From: Sphingopyxis jiangsuensis
Lineage (GTDB): Bacteria > Pseudomonadota > Alphaproteobacteria > Sphingomonadales > Sphingomonadaceae
NCBI RefSeq assembly: GCF_016734905.1
Contig: NZ_JAERPO010000001.1
Location: forward strand, 1,116,001-1,180,000
Length of the DNA stretch: 64,000 bases
Reading direction: 5' to 3'
Shown here one piece after another: positions 1 through 8,658 of this stretch. Positions within the stretch are counted from its first letter, which is position 1, and every line of letters starts with the position of its first letter. The notes under the pieces were generated by a model. It ran no database searches, was not told the origin of the DNA, and saw only the letters and a program-made list of their open reading frames with translations. Position numbers and translations under genes: made by a program.

Positions 1-1068
1 GACCGCATCGGGACGGTTTGTGGCCGCAATAACAACCAGATTGGTTCGCGGCTCGAGTCCGTCCATCAACGTGAGGAGCTGCGCGACAAGGCGCTTCTCG
101 GCCTCGCCCGTCACCTGCCCGCGCTTCGGCGCGATCGAATCAATCTCGTCGATGAAGAGGATCGAGGGCGCGGCCTTCGCCGCCGCCTCGAAAATGTCGC
201 GCAGCCGCTTCTCGGACTCGCCATAGGCGCTGCCCATGATCTCCGGCCCGTTGATCAGGAAGAATTGCGCTTCGCTCTCGTTCGCGACGGCGCGCGCGAG
301 GCGCGTCTTGCCCGTTCCCGGCGGGCCGTGGAGCAGCACGCCGCGCGGCGGGTCGACGCCGAGGCGGCGGAACAACTCGGGATAGCGCAGCGGCAACTCA
401 ACCATCTCGCGCAGCTGGTCGATCGTCTCGCCAAGCCCGCCAAGATCGTCATAGGTGACGTCGGTGCGCCGCGCATCGTGCGGTTCCTGATATTCGGCGA
501 GCAGTTCGACTTCGGTATTCTCGTCGATGAAGACGACGCCCTTCGGCACGGCCGAGACGACGATCAGACGCACCTCGGCAAGCGCGTAGGCTGGCGCGTT
601 GAGCATCTGGCGGAGCTGCGGCGGCATGTCGCCCGCGGGAAGCCGCTGCTGCCCCGCCGTCGCTACCGTATCGCCCGCGACGAGCGGCCGCCCGAAAAAG
701 CTGCGCTTGAGCGCGAGCGCCGACCCCTGGAGGCGGAGATTCTCCTGCGCTGGGGCAAAGACGACGCGCGTCGCGGGGCGCGTTTCGACGCGGCTCAGCG
801 TCACCATATCGCCCGCGCCCGCGCCCGCATTGGCCCGCTGGAGTCCGTCGAGGCGGACGACCTCGAGACCTTCGTCTTCGCTATAGGGCGCAACGACGCG
901 CGAGGCGGTCTGCCGCTTGCCGCTGATCTGGATGACGTCACCTTCGGTAACGCCGAGTTCGGCCATCGCCGAGCGTGGAATGCGCGCGATGCCGCCGCCG
1001 CTTTCCTCGGCGCGCGCATTCGCGACCTGCAGTTTGACGGTCTTCTCTTTTGCCGCTGCTTCGGCCAC
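1..1068 (-). CDS. CDC48/VCP-family AAA ATPase (3' part cut by window edge)
   Basis: Reading the minus strand from a GTG at 1068, preceded by AGGAG, gives a CDC48-type N-domain (first ~190 residues, beginning VAEAAAKEKTVKLQVANA). A first AAA module follows, with Walker A GPPGTGKT near residue 248, Walker B ILFIDEIDSIAP near residue 308 and a sensor-1 stretch VVIAATNRPDAV at the window edge. Only 356 codons are visible, so the rest of D1 and any D2 lie outside. The family uses ATP hydrolysis to unfold or extract proteins in the cytosol. It is divergent from the LysR gene across 148 bp. Family call is secure; the bacterial substrate is unknown. Confidence 0.93.
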   Translation of the reverse strand, partial: MAEAAAKEKTVKLQVANARAEESGGGIARIPRSAMAELGVTEGDVIQISGKRQTASRVVAPYSEDEGLEVVRLDGLQRANAGAGAGDMVTLSRVETRPATRVVFAPAQENLRLQGSALALKRSFFGRPLVAGDTVATAGQQRLPAGDMPPQLRQMLNAPAYALAEVRLIVVSAVPKGVVFIDENTEVELLAEYQEPHDARRTDVTYDDLGGLGETIDQLREMVELPLRYPELFRRLGVDPPRGVLLHGPPGTGKTRLARAVANESEAQFFLINGPEIMGSAYGESEKRLRDIFEAAAKAAPSILFIDEIDSIAPKRGQVTGEAEKRLVAQLLTLMDGLEPRTNLVVIAATNRPDAV

Positions 1069-1216
1069 GCCGTTTCTCCTGCAAAATGGTCAGAATGCGG
1101 AAGATAGGAAGCGGGTTCCCGAAATGCGACCCCGCACCAAGCGCCAATTTATGCCGCAGTGCACAATAATTCTGGCTTGTCACCGCGCCCCATGTCATCA
1201 TTAGGCAGAGATACTT

Positions 1217-2095
1217 ATGCCACGCCTTCCTCCCCTGAGCAGCATGGAGGCCTTCCTCGAGGTCGCCCGCCACGGCACGGTGAAAGCTGCCGCGAGCGAG
1301 CTCGGCCTGTCGATGCCCGCACTGTCGCGCCGCATCCAGACGCTCGAACATGCCGTCGGCCGGCCGCTGTTCAACCGCCATCATCACGGGCTCAAGCTGA
1401 CCGAGACCGGGCGCGAGTTGCAGGATCAGCTGTCGCCGATCCTCGACGAATTGCGCGCCGCGATCGCCCGCGTCGGCAGCCCTGACGCGTCGCTGCGCCT
1501 GCACCTCAACGTGCTGCCGCTGTTCGCGCAGCAGCGGCTCTTCCCGCGCCTGCCCGAACTAAGGCGCGAGCATCCCGAGCTACATATCGATATCGACACC
1601 ATGTCGCACGCCGAGGCGCGCCTCGGCGACGGCATCGACGTCGCCATCGCGCTCGCGCGTTCGATCGACCCCGCGCTCTATGCCGCGCGGCTCGACCAGG
1701 ACAAGGTGTTCCCTATCGCCTCCAGAACGCTGACCGACGGCGACCGGGTGATCGCGGTTCCCGAACAATTGCAGCGATTGACCATCCTGCTCCACCGCGA
1801 AATGCCCGAAACCTTCAGCGAGTGGAAAAAGGCGATCGGCATGCCCTATCTCGAGCCTGCCGGAATCGACTTCTTCGATTCGGGGCCGCTGATGCTCGAA
1901 GCCGCAGCGCAGGGGATCGGGGTCGCCTTCATGCACGGCCACCACTTCGACGACGCGCACGACCCGCGCCTCGTCCGCCTGTTCGATTTCGACGTCGACA
2001 GCCCGTACAGCTATTGGTTCGTCTGCCGCCCGCGCGCGCTGCGCCAGCCGGCGGTAAAGCTGTTCCACGACTGGCTGCTCGCCGCGCGCATCTGA
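1217..2095 (+). CDS. LysR-family transcriptional regulator (GcvA-like)
   Basis: This 292-residue protein has the usual LysR length. The N-terminal winged helix-turn-helix lies at about residues 8-65 (AFLEVARHGTVKAAASELGL then SMPALSRRIQTLE), followed by a linker helix and a periplasmic-binding-like effector domain (about 90-290). The ATG at 1217 fits the family start exactly. The divergent neighbour is the CDC48-type ATPase, and LysR proteins often control a divergent gene, but no clear T-N11-A box was identified in the 148-bp gap, so the target is unassigned. Confidence 0.9.
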   Translation: MPRLPPLSSMEAFLEVARHGTVKAAASELGLSMPALSRRIQTLEHAVGRPLFNRHHHGLKLTETGRELQDQLSPILDELRAAIARVGSPDASLRLHLNVLPLFAQQRLFPRLPELRREHPELHIDIDTMSHAEARLGDGIDVAIALARSIDPALYAARLDQDKVFPIASRTLTDGDRVIAVPEQLQRLTILLHREMPETFSEWKKAIGMPYLEPAGIDFFDSGPLMLEAAAQGIGVAFMHGHHFDDAHDPRLVRLFDFDVDSPYSYWFVCRPRALRQPAVKLFHDWLLAARI

Positions 2096-2102
2096 CGGAA
2101 AA

Positions 2103-2177
2103 TGGTGCTGCTGGAGAGGATTGAACTCTCGACCTCACCCTTACCAAGGGTGCGCTCTACCACTGAGCTACAGCAGC
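2103..2177 (-). tRNA. tRNA-Thr (anticodon GGT)
   Basis: The minus strand folds into a cloverleaf with acceptor stem GCTGCTG/CAGCAGC, discriminator A and an encoded CCA. The anticodon loop is TTGGTAA on a five-base-pair ACCCT-type stem, and the T arm contains GAGTTCAATCC. The GGT anticodon reads ACC/ACT threonine codons. It lies just after the LysR stop codon. Confidence 0.97.
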
Positions 2178-2293
2178 GTCCGGGACGCCCGCGACCGATG
2201 TGTGCGGGGCAGGCGCGGCCTATGGCGGGGCGACCCTCGCCTGTCAAGGTGCGAGGCTTGACGGGGCGCCGAATTCGGACGAATGCGCGGGAC

Positions 2294-2422
2294 GTGAGCA
2301 AGCCGCCCTCCCCCGCCGACCTCGAACGCGAACGCCGCCTCGCCGAGGCGCTGCGCGCGAACTTGCGCAAGCGCAAGGCGCAGGCGCGCGATTCGCGGAC
2401 GCCGGAACCGCCTAAAGACTGA
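2294..2422 (+). CDS. Small basic hypothetical protein, 42 aa
   Basis: A GTG at 2294 opens a 42-residue frame starting MSKPPSPADLERERRLAEAL, rich in Arg, Lys, Glu and Ala and with heptad-like spacing that suggests one amphipathic helix. Similar short, charged proteins are common in sphingomonads and have no known function (recalled, not searched). It converges on the DUF1905 gene, and the last 11 bp of the two genes overlap. No transmembrane segment or metal motif is visible. Confidence 0.6.
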   Translation: MSKPPSPADLERERRLAEALRANLRKRKAQARDSRTPEPPKD

Positions 2423-2726
2423 TCGTAACCGTCACCATATCGCCATCGGCCAGCGCTTCGGCCTTGCGCACCGCCGCCTTTATCGGGAGCAGCCATCCGC
2501 CGCTTTCCTTGTGCGGAAAGACCGATGTGTTCCACACCGTGTCGCCGATCGCCGCGCGCACCTTGGCCGACCCGAAGCCGCCCCTCCCGTCGAGCCATTG
2601 GCCCGACATGGCGGCGAGACGTATGCCGTCGGCTGCGTCTCCCGCAATGGTCAGAAAATGCCAGGCTCCCGGCGCGGTCGCCGACTGCCAGCGCCACAGC
2701 GGCGTGGCGATGGTGAAATCCTCCAC
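2412..2726 (-). CDS. DUF1905 domain protein
   Basis: This 104-residue protein is essentially a single DUF1905 domain: WRWQSATAPGAWHFLTI, a central VRAAIGDTVWNTSVFPHKE and the C-terminal WLLPIKAAVRKAEAL segment followed by a beta strand. The domain is a small beta-rich fold of unknown biochemical role. It starts 6 bp after the cyclophilin gene on the same strand, so the two are probably co-transcribed. Its 3' end overlaps the small convergent ORF. Confidence 0.85.
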   Translation of the reverse strand: MEDFTIATPLWRWQSATAPGAWHFLTIAGDAADGIRLAAMSGQWLDGRGGFGSAKVRAAIGDTVWNTSVFPHKESGGWLLPIKAAVRKAEALADGDMVTVTISL

Positions 2727-2732
2727 AGCCGA

Positions 2733-3743
2733 TTACTCCGCAGCAACCGGTCGCACCGGGACGGGAATGTTGCAAATGTCGGCGCCGCCGGCGGGCCGGA
2801 TGAAAAAGGGGTCGCGGCGGTTCGCGCGGGCGTCGGCGTAACGCGCGAAACTGTCGCTTTCGGTCGACAGATATTCGAAGTGCAGGCGGTCGCCACCGGT
2901 CAATTCGCTCGCGAGACGAACCGACACGATAGGAACGCGTTGGGCCGCGTCTTCGTAAAAGCCAAGCGCTCCCGTCCCGCGCGGCAGGCTCGACAAATGT
3001 TCGATGCCGCTGATCACCCGTCCGACGAGCGCGATATTGCGATCGAGGTGCCGCGGCGCGTGACCGATCACCGTGTAAAGCTCGGCCCCCGTACCCGTGT
3101 CGGGTGACAGATTGCGGCCGACGCCGACCATGGCATAGCAGTGGATGGGCCACGCGGACTGATCCTGACGATCAACGGCAATCGGCCAGCCGCGAAAAAC
3201 GATCGTCTCTTCGGCGAATGGATCGCGAGGGATTGCCAACTGAATCGCCCGAATCTTCTTGTCTCGCGGTTGACGGAAGGCAGCTAGCAGTTCCGCCTCC
3301 TCAGACTTCAATTTCGCGCGCAATGCAGCCTGCAAATCATCCTCGAACGGCGCTTCATATTTTCTCTCTGGCACTGTCACCAAACCCTCCGGCAGCGCCT
3401 TTTCCTCGGTCGCATCGCCCCACTGCACGACATAATTGTCCTGCACGCGATTGACGCTCGTCCCGTCCCACCAGTGCGCGGCGGCGAGCTTGCGGATATT
3501 GTCGATCCAGCCCTGGCTGAACGGCGCCGGCATCAGCTGGATGACGACGCGACGCGGGTTGCCAATGGCGTCCGCCGCCAGGTCCATCACCAGCAGGTCG
3601 GACGGCGCGATCGCAATCCAGTCATCGGCGGGAGCAGCATCGACGATCTGCCCCGGCGACGATGCCGCTTCGTCGGCGAGGAGCGGAGCATGGACGGGAA
3701 GGACGAGCGAAACCGCAGCGGCGGCAAGGAGCAATTGTCTCAT
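2733..3743 (-). CDS. Periplasmic cyclophilin-type peptidylprolyl isomerase
   Basis: The 336-residue product begins with a Sec signal peptide (MRQLLLAAAAVSLVLPVHAP, cleavage near residue 23). A divergent cyclophilin domain follows: WWDGTSVNRVQDNYVVQWGD corresponds to the family FHRVI...VQGGD motif and keeps its arginine, and a later segment (IHCYAMVGVG, ELYTVIGHAP, LDRNIALVGRVISG) matches the active-site end. The family isomerises Xaa-Pro bonds during folding in the envelope. An insertion of about 60 charged residues near 120-190 is typical of alphaproteobacterial versions. It is probably the first gene of a two-gene unit with DUF1905. Confidence 0.85.
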   Translation of the reverse strand: MRQLLLAAAAVSLVLPVHAPLLADEAASSPGQIVDAAPADDWIAIAPSDLLVMDLAADAIGNPRRVVIQLMPAPFSQGWIDNIRKLAAAHWWDGTSVNRVQDNYVVQWGDATEEKALPEGLVTVPERKYEAPFEDDLQAALRAKLKSEEAELLAAFRQPRDKKIRAIQLAIPRDPFAEETIVFRGWPIAVDRQDQSAWPIHCYAMVGVGRNLSPDTGTGAELYTVIGHAPRHLDRNIALVGRVISGIEHLSSLPRGTGALGFYEDAAQRVPIVSVRLASELTGGDRLHFEYLSTESDSFARYADARANRRDPFFIRPAGGADICNIPVPVRPVAAE

Positions 3744-3874
3744 CGCGCCTGTCTGCCACCGCCAACCGGCTTGCGAAAGCCCCTCCGAGCGATTAGGGCG
3801 CGCCTTCCAGTGCGAATTGGTTCGGCACCCGATTCACGCTCCGTGCTTCGCACGAAATGACCGGGTGCCTATGC

Positions 3875-3965
3875 GGAGCGGTGGCCGAGTGGTCGAAGGC
3901 GCTCGCCTGGAAAGTGAGTATACGGCAAAACCGTATCGAGGGTTCGAATCCCTCCCGCTCCGCCA
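3875..3965 (+). tRNA. tRNA-Ser (anticodon GGA)
   Basis: This class II tRNA of 91 bases has acceptor GGAGCGG/CCGCTCC, discriminator G and an encoded CCA. The anticodon loop CTGGAAA carries GGA, and a long variable arm (TACGGCAAAACCGTA hairpin) is diagnostic of tRNA-Ser. The T arm is GGTTCGAATCC. It sits at the left border of a stretch of damaged, mobile-element-like genes, so its 3' end is a candidate past integration site. Confidence 0.97.
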
Positions 3966-4313
3966 ACTATCTGTAATATATAACGTTTTATGACTTTTCA
4001 GCGGCCTTTGCGCTTGGATCGAGCGCCTTCCTGAGGATGCCGCTGCGGTAATCCGAAGGGACCGTTGCTCATCCGCTGCGAGCTACCCGCAATGCTGGCA
4101 AGGCCCTTTGCTGCCGTTTCGAGAGCCGTGACGGCGGGATCACCGATGCATGGTTGCCAACCGTGACCCAATGCTTTTCGTCAAGATGCTCCGGCATGGG
4201 ATTGGTCCAATTGCGCAAGGATCCTTTGGAGGGGCAGCTTTACCACTGCTCACTCATCAGATTGTCGGCCCCCGAACTTCAGATATGCCAAACATCCAAC
4301 AATGACCACCAAC
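3966..4313 (+). other. Gene-poor segment after tRNA-Ser with possible decayed coding
   Basis: No intact gene is supported. On the minus strand, 3990-4120 reads as protein-like sequence (about DPAVTALETAAKGLASIAG) that shifts frame near 4055 into DYRSGILRKALDPSAKAAEK and ends at a stop near 3988. This looks like the C-terminal tail of a gene broken by a frameshift. I do not recognise the family. The position directly behind a tRNA fits debris left by an integrative element. Confidence 0.3.
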
Positions 4314-4346
4314 GAAAAAGGGCCCCGGATGAACTCCGGAGCCCCT
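4314..4346 (-). terminator. Intrinsic terminator of the small membrane protein gene
   Basis: On the minus strand GGCTCCGGA and TCCGGGGCC form a nine-base-pair stem (one G-U) with a five-base loop, followed directly by CTTTTTC. It lies 25 bp beyond the stop codon of the gene at 4371-4604. Confidence 0.85.
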
Positions 4347-4370
4347 TCAAAAGTACCAATCAGCCGGAAA

Positions 4371-4604
4371 TTACGGGCTGGTCGGAGCGTCGTCGTCATT
4401 GTCCGACGCAATGATGATGCCACCCACGATCGCAGCGAGAGCGATGATTGCGATGATCCAGCTGCTGCCTTCCAGCTCGCTCTCACCGTCAACTGCTGCG
4501 AGCGCACGAGCGCCGTTCACTGCGGGGGCAGCCGACGCCACGACAGGCGCCGCAATCAACGAGGTCGCCGCAATCGACAGCGCGACTTTCTTGATCAGAT
4601 TCAT
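4371..4604 (-). CDS. Small exported membrane protein with acidic tail, 77 aa
   Basis: The ATG at 4604 is chosen because GGAG lies at the right distance upstream; an in-frame GTG four codons earlier overlaps that site. The product has a cleavable-looking signal peptide (MNLIKKVALSIAATSLIAAP...ASA), a short linker, one transmembrane helix (WIIAIIALAAIVGGIIIA) and an acidic C-terminus SDNDDDAPTSP. Such single-helix proteins recur in sphingomonads with no assigned function. A strong terminator follows and a gene-free gap precedes it, so it is transcribed alone. Function unknown. Confidence 0.7.
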   Translation of the reverse strand: MNLIKKVALSIAATSLIAAPVVASAAPAVNGARALAAVDGESELEGSSWIIAIIALAAIVGGIIIASDNDDDAPTSP

Positions 4605-4721
4605 GATATTCTCCACACACCGATTACTATTTTCGAATCAGCCTATGGGAGAGCTGCTTCGGCATTGGCGGTCTATGAGAATTCGCGTCTGATTTCAATG
4701 CGAATTCGCCACCAGATTCGG

Positions 4722-5502
4722 TTACTTTTCTTTTGTTATTTTTGGGGTTAGCGGCTTGTGGAGTACAGCACTCACCGCGCCGAATAGTGCCTCCAATCGC
4801 GGGGTGATGTGGCGGCAAAATTGCCAGAAGCGACGGACGCGTGCCGACTTGTCGCTTCCACCCCGACGGCCGGTAAAACACGCTCCTGGGCCGCCTTGCC
4901 GCCATACTTCCAAATTCCAGTGAACGGGCCAATCGCTGCTGAGCAGCTGTAGCATTGCCGTTAAAGGCCGAATGGCCACTCCAACGAGTGCCACAAACAT
5001 TCCTGCCAAGAAACTGCCGGTAGCCGCCAAAATCACCCACCGGCCCTGTTCGTCGGTTCGACCGACGTTGCTTCATCATGCCCTCGACGCTGCCAAGTTC
5101 CCTTGCGAGTGCCTCGCGAGCCTCGCCAACGGATTTGCGATCCTCGGCACCACAGGATCGCGATGCCTGGTCGTTTTCGGCAGCTAAGGTCATTGGTGGG
5201 AGCCACATAGCCAGCTTGCCGTGGATGCTTTTGATTTGCTGATCGATTCGATCGAGGCGCGCCTCGATGGTGCGAAGCGTAGGTGAGTAGTCGGGGAGCT
5301 TCCCCTTCGCAGCGGCAAGCCCTTCGATCGCGGCTTGAAGGAGTGATATCTCGCTGCGCAGTTCCTCGAAGGCCGCGGCAGCGTTGTTGGCGGGCGTGAC
5401 CTCGTCGAACTCGCCGGCGACGACCGCGCGGTCATTCTCGGGCTGCTCGTCGAAGCCGCCGCGACATGGCGCGGCGAAGCGCGCGAGCAGCATCTGACGC
5501 AT
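4722..5502 (-). pseudogene. Decayed DUF6118-like gene (mobile-element cargo)
   Basis: The frame starting at 5502 contains AFEELRSEISLLQAAIEGLA and EDRKSVGEAREALARELG, which resemble the coiled N-half of DUF6118 proteins. The following part (RTDEQGRWVILAATGSFLAG and a transmembrane stretch MFVALVGVAI) is in the next frame, so a one-base frameshift lies near 5065. Further shifts appear toward 4900, where MAARRP-type sequence returns to the first frame. DUF6118 genes usually sit in conjugative or integrative elements of alphaproteobacteria (recalled from family context). On the plus strand 5416-5574 also reads as a plausible C-terminal tail (LGLLVEAAATWRGEAREQ), perhaps another broken transfer gene. 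Confidence 0.6.
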
Positions 5503-5747
5503 TGGCGCCGCCTCGGAAAACGCGCGTTCGCCTATGGCGCCAGCGCTAATGCGATATCGACATCTTGACCACGTTGCATAACCCGCACGACCGTTTCTCG
5601 CGGGCGTAACCGCGCACGCTGCCGAGACCGCGCGTCACGACATTATCCTGCGAGCGAACCAACAGATTAAGCCGGTCCGTGATGCAACCATTGCAAATCG
5701 CGACGCCTCGAGGCGCCGGATCAGCGCATCGATCTCGGCGGCAATGG

Positions 5748-5990
5748 TCATTTCGCCTTGGCGCGTCCGCGCGGCGGGCTTGCGGCCACCGCCGCGCTCC
5801 GCAGTGCCTCTTCGATCCGGTCCCTAAGCAGATAAGCGCCTCCGAACGGGTCCATGGCAACGAAATGCCGATAAGGCGTCGCGACCAGCACACTGAGGTG
5901 CGAACGGTTTCGCCGCCCGATTTCGAGTACGCTTTCGATCCGGGCCACGAGCCCTGGATCCTCGTCAGCATGAACCAGAATGTTGCGCAT
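5748..5990 (-). pseudogene. Truncated universal stress protein (N-terminal half domain)
   Basis: From ATG 5990 (GGAG seven bases upstream) the protein starts MRNILVHADEDPGLVARIES and continues LSVLVATPYRHFVAMDPFGG. This is clearly homologous to the start of the intact Usp at 13451 (MRSILVHADHDTACDRRLDA, DPFGGAQ). Homology ends after about 65 residues in a proline/arginine tail and a stop, so roughly three quarters of the usual ~270 residues are missing. The adjoining 5575-5747 stretch holds short reading frames in several phases that I cannot assign. It is a fragment left by a deletion or recombination in the island. Confidence 0.75.
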
Positions 5991-6128
5991 CGACCATCTC
6001 CTGCATATTCCTGCACAATAGCAGGGGCCCCTCCCAATCATTGACCGCGTTCAAATTGCATTATGCACTGAAGGATATGGGCGGACGGTTTCGAGCACCG
6101 CCATCAAGGCGCGAAAGGATCGGCGGTT

Positions 6129-6749
6129 TTGGACCTTCTCGGCTTTGCGTTAGCGGTCCTTTTGATCGAACTCACGCCAGGCCCCAATATGGCCTGGCTC
6201 GCTGGACTTGCGGCCGCCGAAGGCCGGCGTAGCGGAACCGCAGCCGTCGCCGGCGTAGCACTGGGATTGCTTGTTAACGCGCTGCTTGCGGCGCTGGGCC
6301 TGGCTCTCCTGCTCGAGACGATCCCGATGCTGCAAAAGGTGCTGCGCGTCGCGGGCGCCGCCCTGATGCTGTGGCTGGCATTCGACACGTGGCGGAGCGC
6401 GGCAAGCAATATGGACCTTCCCGAGCGTCACCATTCGCTGCGGCGCGCATTCGCGACAGGAATGATGATCAATCTGCTCAATCCGAAATCCTACCTCTTC
6501 TTCCTTGTCATGGTTCCGCGCTTTCTAGGCGGCGAGCCATTAAATCCAGTCAATGCCCTCACGCTGGCAGCAACGAGTGCGGCAATCGCAACGACCATCC
6601 ATTTTGCGGTCGTCTTCGCTGCCAGCAAGGCGCGAGCCTATTTTTCGCACCCGCGCCATCTTGTCATGTTACGGTGGCTGCTTGCCCTCATCATGGTTGG
6701 CGTCGCGGCATCTTTTCTTGTGAGCGATTTCGGTGGCGCGGCCGTGTAG
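6129..6749 (+). CDS. LysE/RhtB-family amino acid exporter
   Basis: A TTG at 6129 with AAAGGAT upstream gives 206 residues. The N-terminal signature LIELTPGPNMAWLAGLAAAEG and about six hydrophobic helices match the LysE/RhtB translocator family, as does INLLNPKSYLFFLVMVPRFL in the middle. These inner-membrane proteins export amino acids or derivatives by proton exchange; the substrate here cannot be read from sequence. It converges with the DUF389 gene across 18 bp that contains a weak bulged hairpin. Confidence 0.9.
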   Translation: MDLLGFALAVLLIELTPGPNMAWLAGLAAAEGRRSGTAAVAGVALGLLVNALLAALGLALLLETIPMLQKVLRVAGAALMLWLAFDTWRSAASNMDLPERHHSLRRAFATGMMINLLNPKSYLFFLVMVPRFLGGEPLNPVNALTLAATSAAIATTIHFAVVFAASKARAYFSHPRHLVMLRWLLALIMVGVAASFLVSDFGGAAV

Positions 6750-6767
6750 CCCGTTGAGCCCAACGGC

Positions 6768-7820
6768 TCAAAGACCGCCCAATAGATATCGCCCGACCAT
6801 TTCAATCGATCCCAGGCCGAAAATCAGTCGGCCCGCTGCAAATGACGCGAGTGCGAAGAGGACAAGACCCCAGAGCCCCAGAACGCCGCCGGTCATCCGC
6901 CAACTCTTGGGCGGGAGGCCCTGTACGAGAAACATCACGATTCCGGCGACATTCACGCAGACGAGATTGACCGCGAACAGGAAAAGCGCGTTGCCTGCGA
7001 CAACAGGCTCGCCGATCCCGAGAAAGATGCCGGTGGCGGCTAGCGGTGGAACGAGCGCGACGGCGATCATCACCCCGACCAGCGTAAGCGAGGCTCCGCG
7101 GCTGAAAGCGAGGACTCCGGCGGCACCGCAAGCAAGCGCGAGGACGATATCGGCGGGCTGCACGATCGTGCGGTTACGCAATTCATCGACGAGCGGGTCG
7201 ATCGAAACGCTCAATCCGACAACAAATCCTGCCATGACCGCGCATATCGAGCCGACGAGCAACGTCGCTGCTGCCTTTCGTCCGAGATTGCCATTACCGA
7301 CGGTCGCAGCGAGCGCGACGCCCATCGTCGGCCCGAGGAGCGGCGCGATGATCATCGCGCCGATCACGACCGCGGTCTGCCCGCTGCGCATGCCCAGCGC
7401 CGCAATGGTCGACGACAGCACGACGGTCAGAAGATAGCTTGGCGTGACGTGAAGGCTTTCTTCGATATCGTCGTATAGCTCATCGGTGCTGATCCGGTCG
7501 CGGCTGAAGAAACGCTCGAGGGCAGTCGGAGGTCGCAGCGCACCCTGCGCGGGCAATTCGGTCTCCGCGTTTTCGACAACCGGCGGCAACACCGCCTCAA
7601 GCTGCGACACATAGGCTGTAAAGTCAGGCATATCGCCGAATTTCGAGGAAAGGTCCTCAAGCAGGCGCTCAGCATATCGCTGCTGGACGATGCAGCTAAA
7701 TTTCTCCTGGCCGCCCGGCACCGTCTCCCGCCAATAGCGCCGGCTATGGCGTCCGAGCACCAGTTCGAGCTCTCCAATTTGCTCGTCGGGCAAGAAAATC
7801 TCGACCAAGCGCGCCGCCAT
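6768..7820 (-). CDS. DUF389 (TIGR00341-type) membrane protein
   Basis: The 350-residue product has a cytoplasmic N-terminal domain of about 130 residues, then hydrophobic helices with the family hallmark VVIGAMIIAPLLGPTMGVAL near residue 160 and a later VGVMIAVALVPPLAATGI. DUF389 proteins are conserved inner-membrane proteins of unknown role, usually about 300-500 residues. It is on the same strand as, and 53 bp downstream of, the TauE/SafE gene, so it may be the tail of the sulfide-response transcript. Confidence 0.9.
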   Translation of the reverse strand: MAARLVEIFLPDEQIGELELVLGRHSRRYWRETVPGGQEKFSCIVQQRYAERLLEDLSSKFGDMPDFTAYVSQLEAVLPPVVENAETELPAQGALRPPTALERFFSRDRISTDELYDDIEESLHVTPSYLLTVVLSSTIAALGMRSGQTAVVIGAMIIAPLLGPTMGVALAATVGNGNLGRKAAATLLVGSICAVMAGFVVGLSVSIDPLVDELRNRTIVQPADIVLALACGAAGVLAFSRGASLTLVGVMIAVALVPPLAATGIFLGIGEPVVAGNALFLFAVNLVCVNVAGIVMFLVQGLPPKSWRMTGGVLGLWGLVLFALASFAAGRLIFGLGSIEMVGRYLLGGL

Positions 7821-7873
7821 GCGTCATCCCCCGCCAAATTCGAAGCCTCGCCCCAGCTCGCGCCCCCCCCTGC

Positions 7874-8653
7874 TCAGGCGCCCCCGATCAGGATGTAGAT
7901 GCCGACAGATATCACGAGGACAGCGAAGAGTCTTTCGAGCAACGACTTGCGTTCCGCCATAATGCGCCCGATCGCGATCCCCGAAACGGCACCCGCCGCT
8001 CCGCCAGCCATCAGCAATCCGACGAGTGCCCAGTCGACGAGCCCCGATAGTGCATAGGATATCGCGGTCGTTGTCCCGAGCGCGGCGACGACAAACAGCG
8101 AAGTCCCGACGGCCGCGACAATCGGCATCGCGGTCGCTGCCATCAGGCCGGGCACGATCAGAAATCCGCCACCAATTCCGAAAAATCCAGCCCCCAGGCC
8201 AACACCGAAGCCGATCGGCACGAGACGTGGAAGCAAATGGGGGGCGCTGCGTCGCGTGAGACGCACCCCCGGATCGTCGGGCCTCTTGCGCTTGCGCAGC
8301 ATGGAAAGCCCGACACCGACCATCAACAGACCGAACAGAAACAATAACCTCGCACCGTCGACGGATTTTCCCAATTCTGCCCCGATCGCGGCACCGACGA
8401 CGCCAGCCAGAGCGAAAGTGAAAGCACAGGGCCATTTGACATTGCCCCTGCGTGCATGACCGCCGAGTCCGGCGAGAGCATTGACCGCGACAGCGACCGC
8501 CGCGGTCCCGATCGCTTCATGGGTCGAATCGACGCCGACGACATAAATGAGAAGCGGGACCGCGAGGATCGATCCGCCGCCGCCCACGAGCCCGAGCACG
8601 AGGCCGATCAGTGCCCCCGAAGCGACGACCGGCAGAATATCGGCAAGCGACAC
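7874..8653 (-). CDS. TauE/SafE (TSUP) family sulfur-anion exporter
   Basis: The GTG at 8653 (VSLADILPVVASGALIGLVL) is preferred because the longer frame from 8722 would overlap the end of the rhodanese gene. The ~259-residue protein shows the two TSUP repeats, each with a glycine-rich hairpin: GLVLGLVGGGGSILAVPLLI and GLGAGFFGIGGGFLIVPGLM. TSUP proteins move sulfite, sulfonates or thiosulfate across the inner membrane. It follows the rhodanese-DUF2892 gene by 5 bp and sits in the same order as in bigR operons, so sulfite export after persulfide oxidation is the likely role. Confidence 0.9.
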   Translation of the reverse strand: MSLADILPVVASGALIGLVLGLVGGGGSILAVPLLIYVVGVDSTHEAIGTAAVAVAVNALAGLGGHARRGNVKWPCAFTFALAGVVGAAIGAELGKSVDGARLLFLFGLLMVGVGLSMLRKRKRPDDPGVRLTRRSAPHLLPRLVPIGFGVGLGAGFFGIGGGFLIVPGLMAATAMPIVAAVGTSLFVVAALGTTTAISYALSGLVDWALVGLLMAGGAAGAVSGIAIGRIMAERKSLLERLFAVLVISVGIYILIGGA

Positions 8654-8658
8654 GATAT

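Noticed and set aside
5391-5574. Plus-strand frame ending LGKRAFAYGASANAISTS as a transfer (TraD-like) gene
   Set aside because: The resemblance is faint, there is no start codon with a ribosome site and it overlaps the DUF6118-like frame; mentioned only as possible debris.
6748-6768. Bulged hairpin between LysE and DUF389 genes as terminator
   Set aside because: Stem is interrupted and no U-tract follows; evidence too weak to list.
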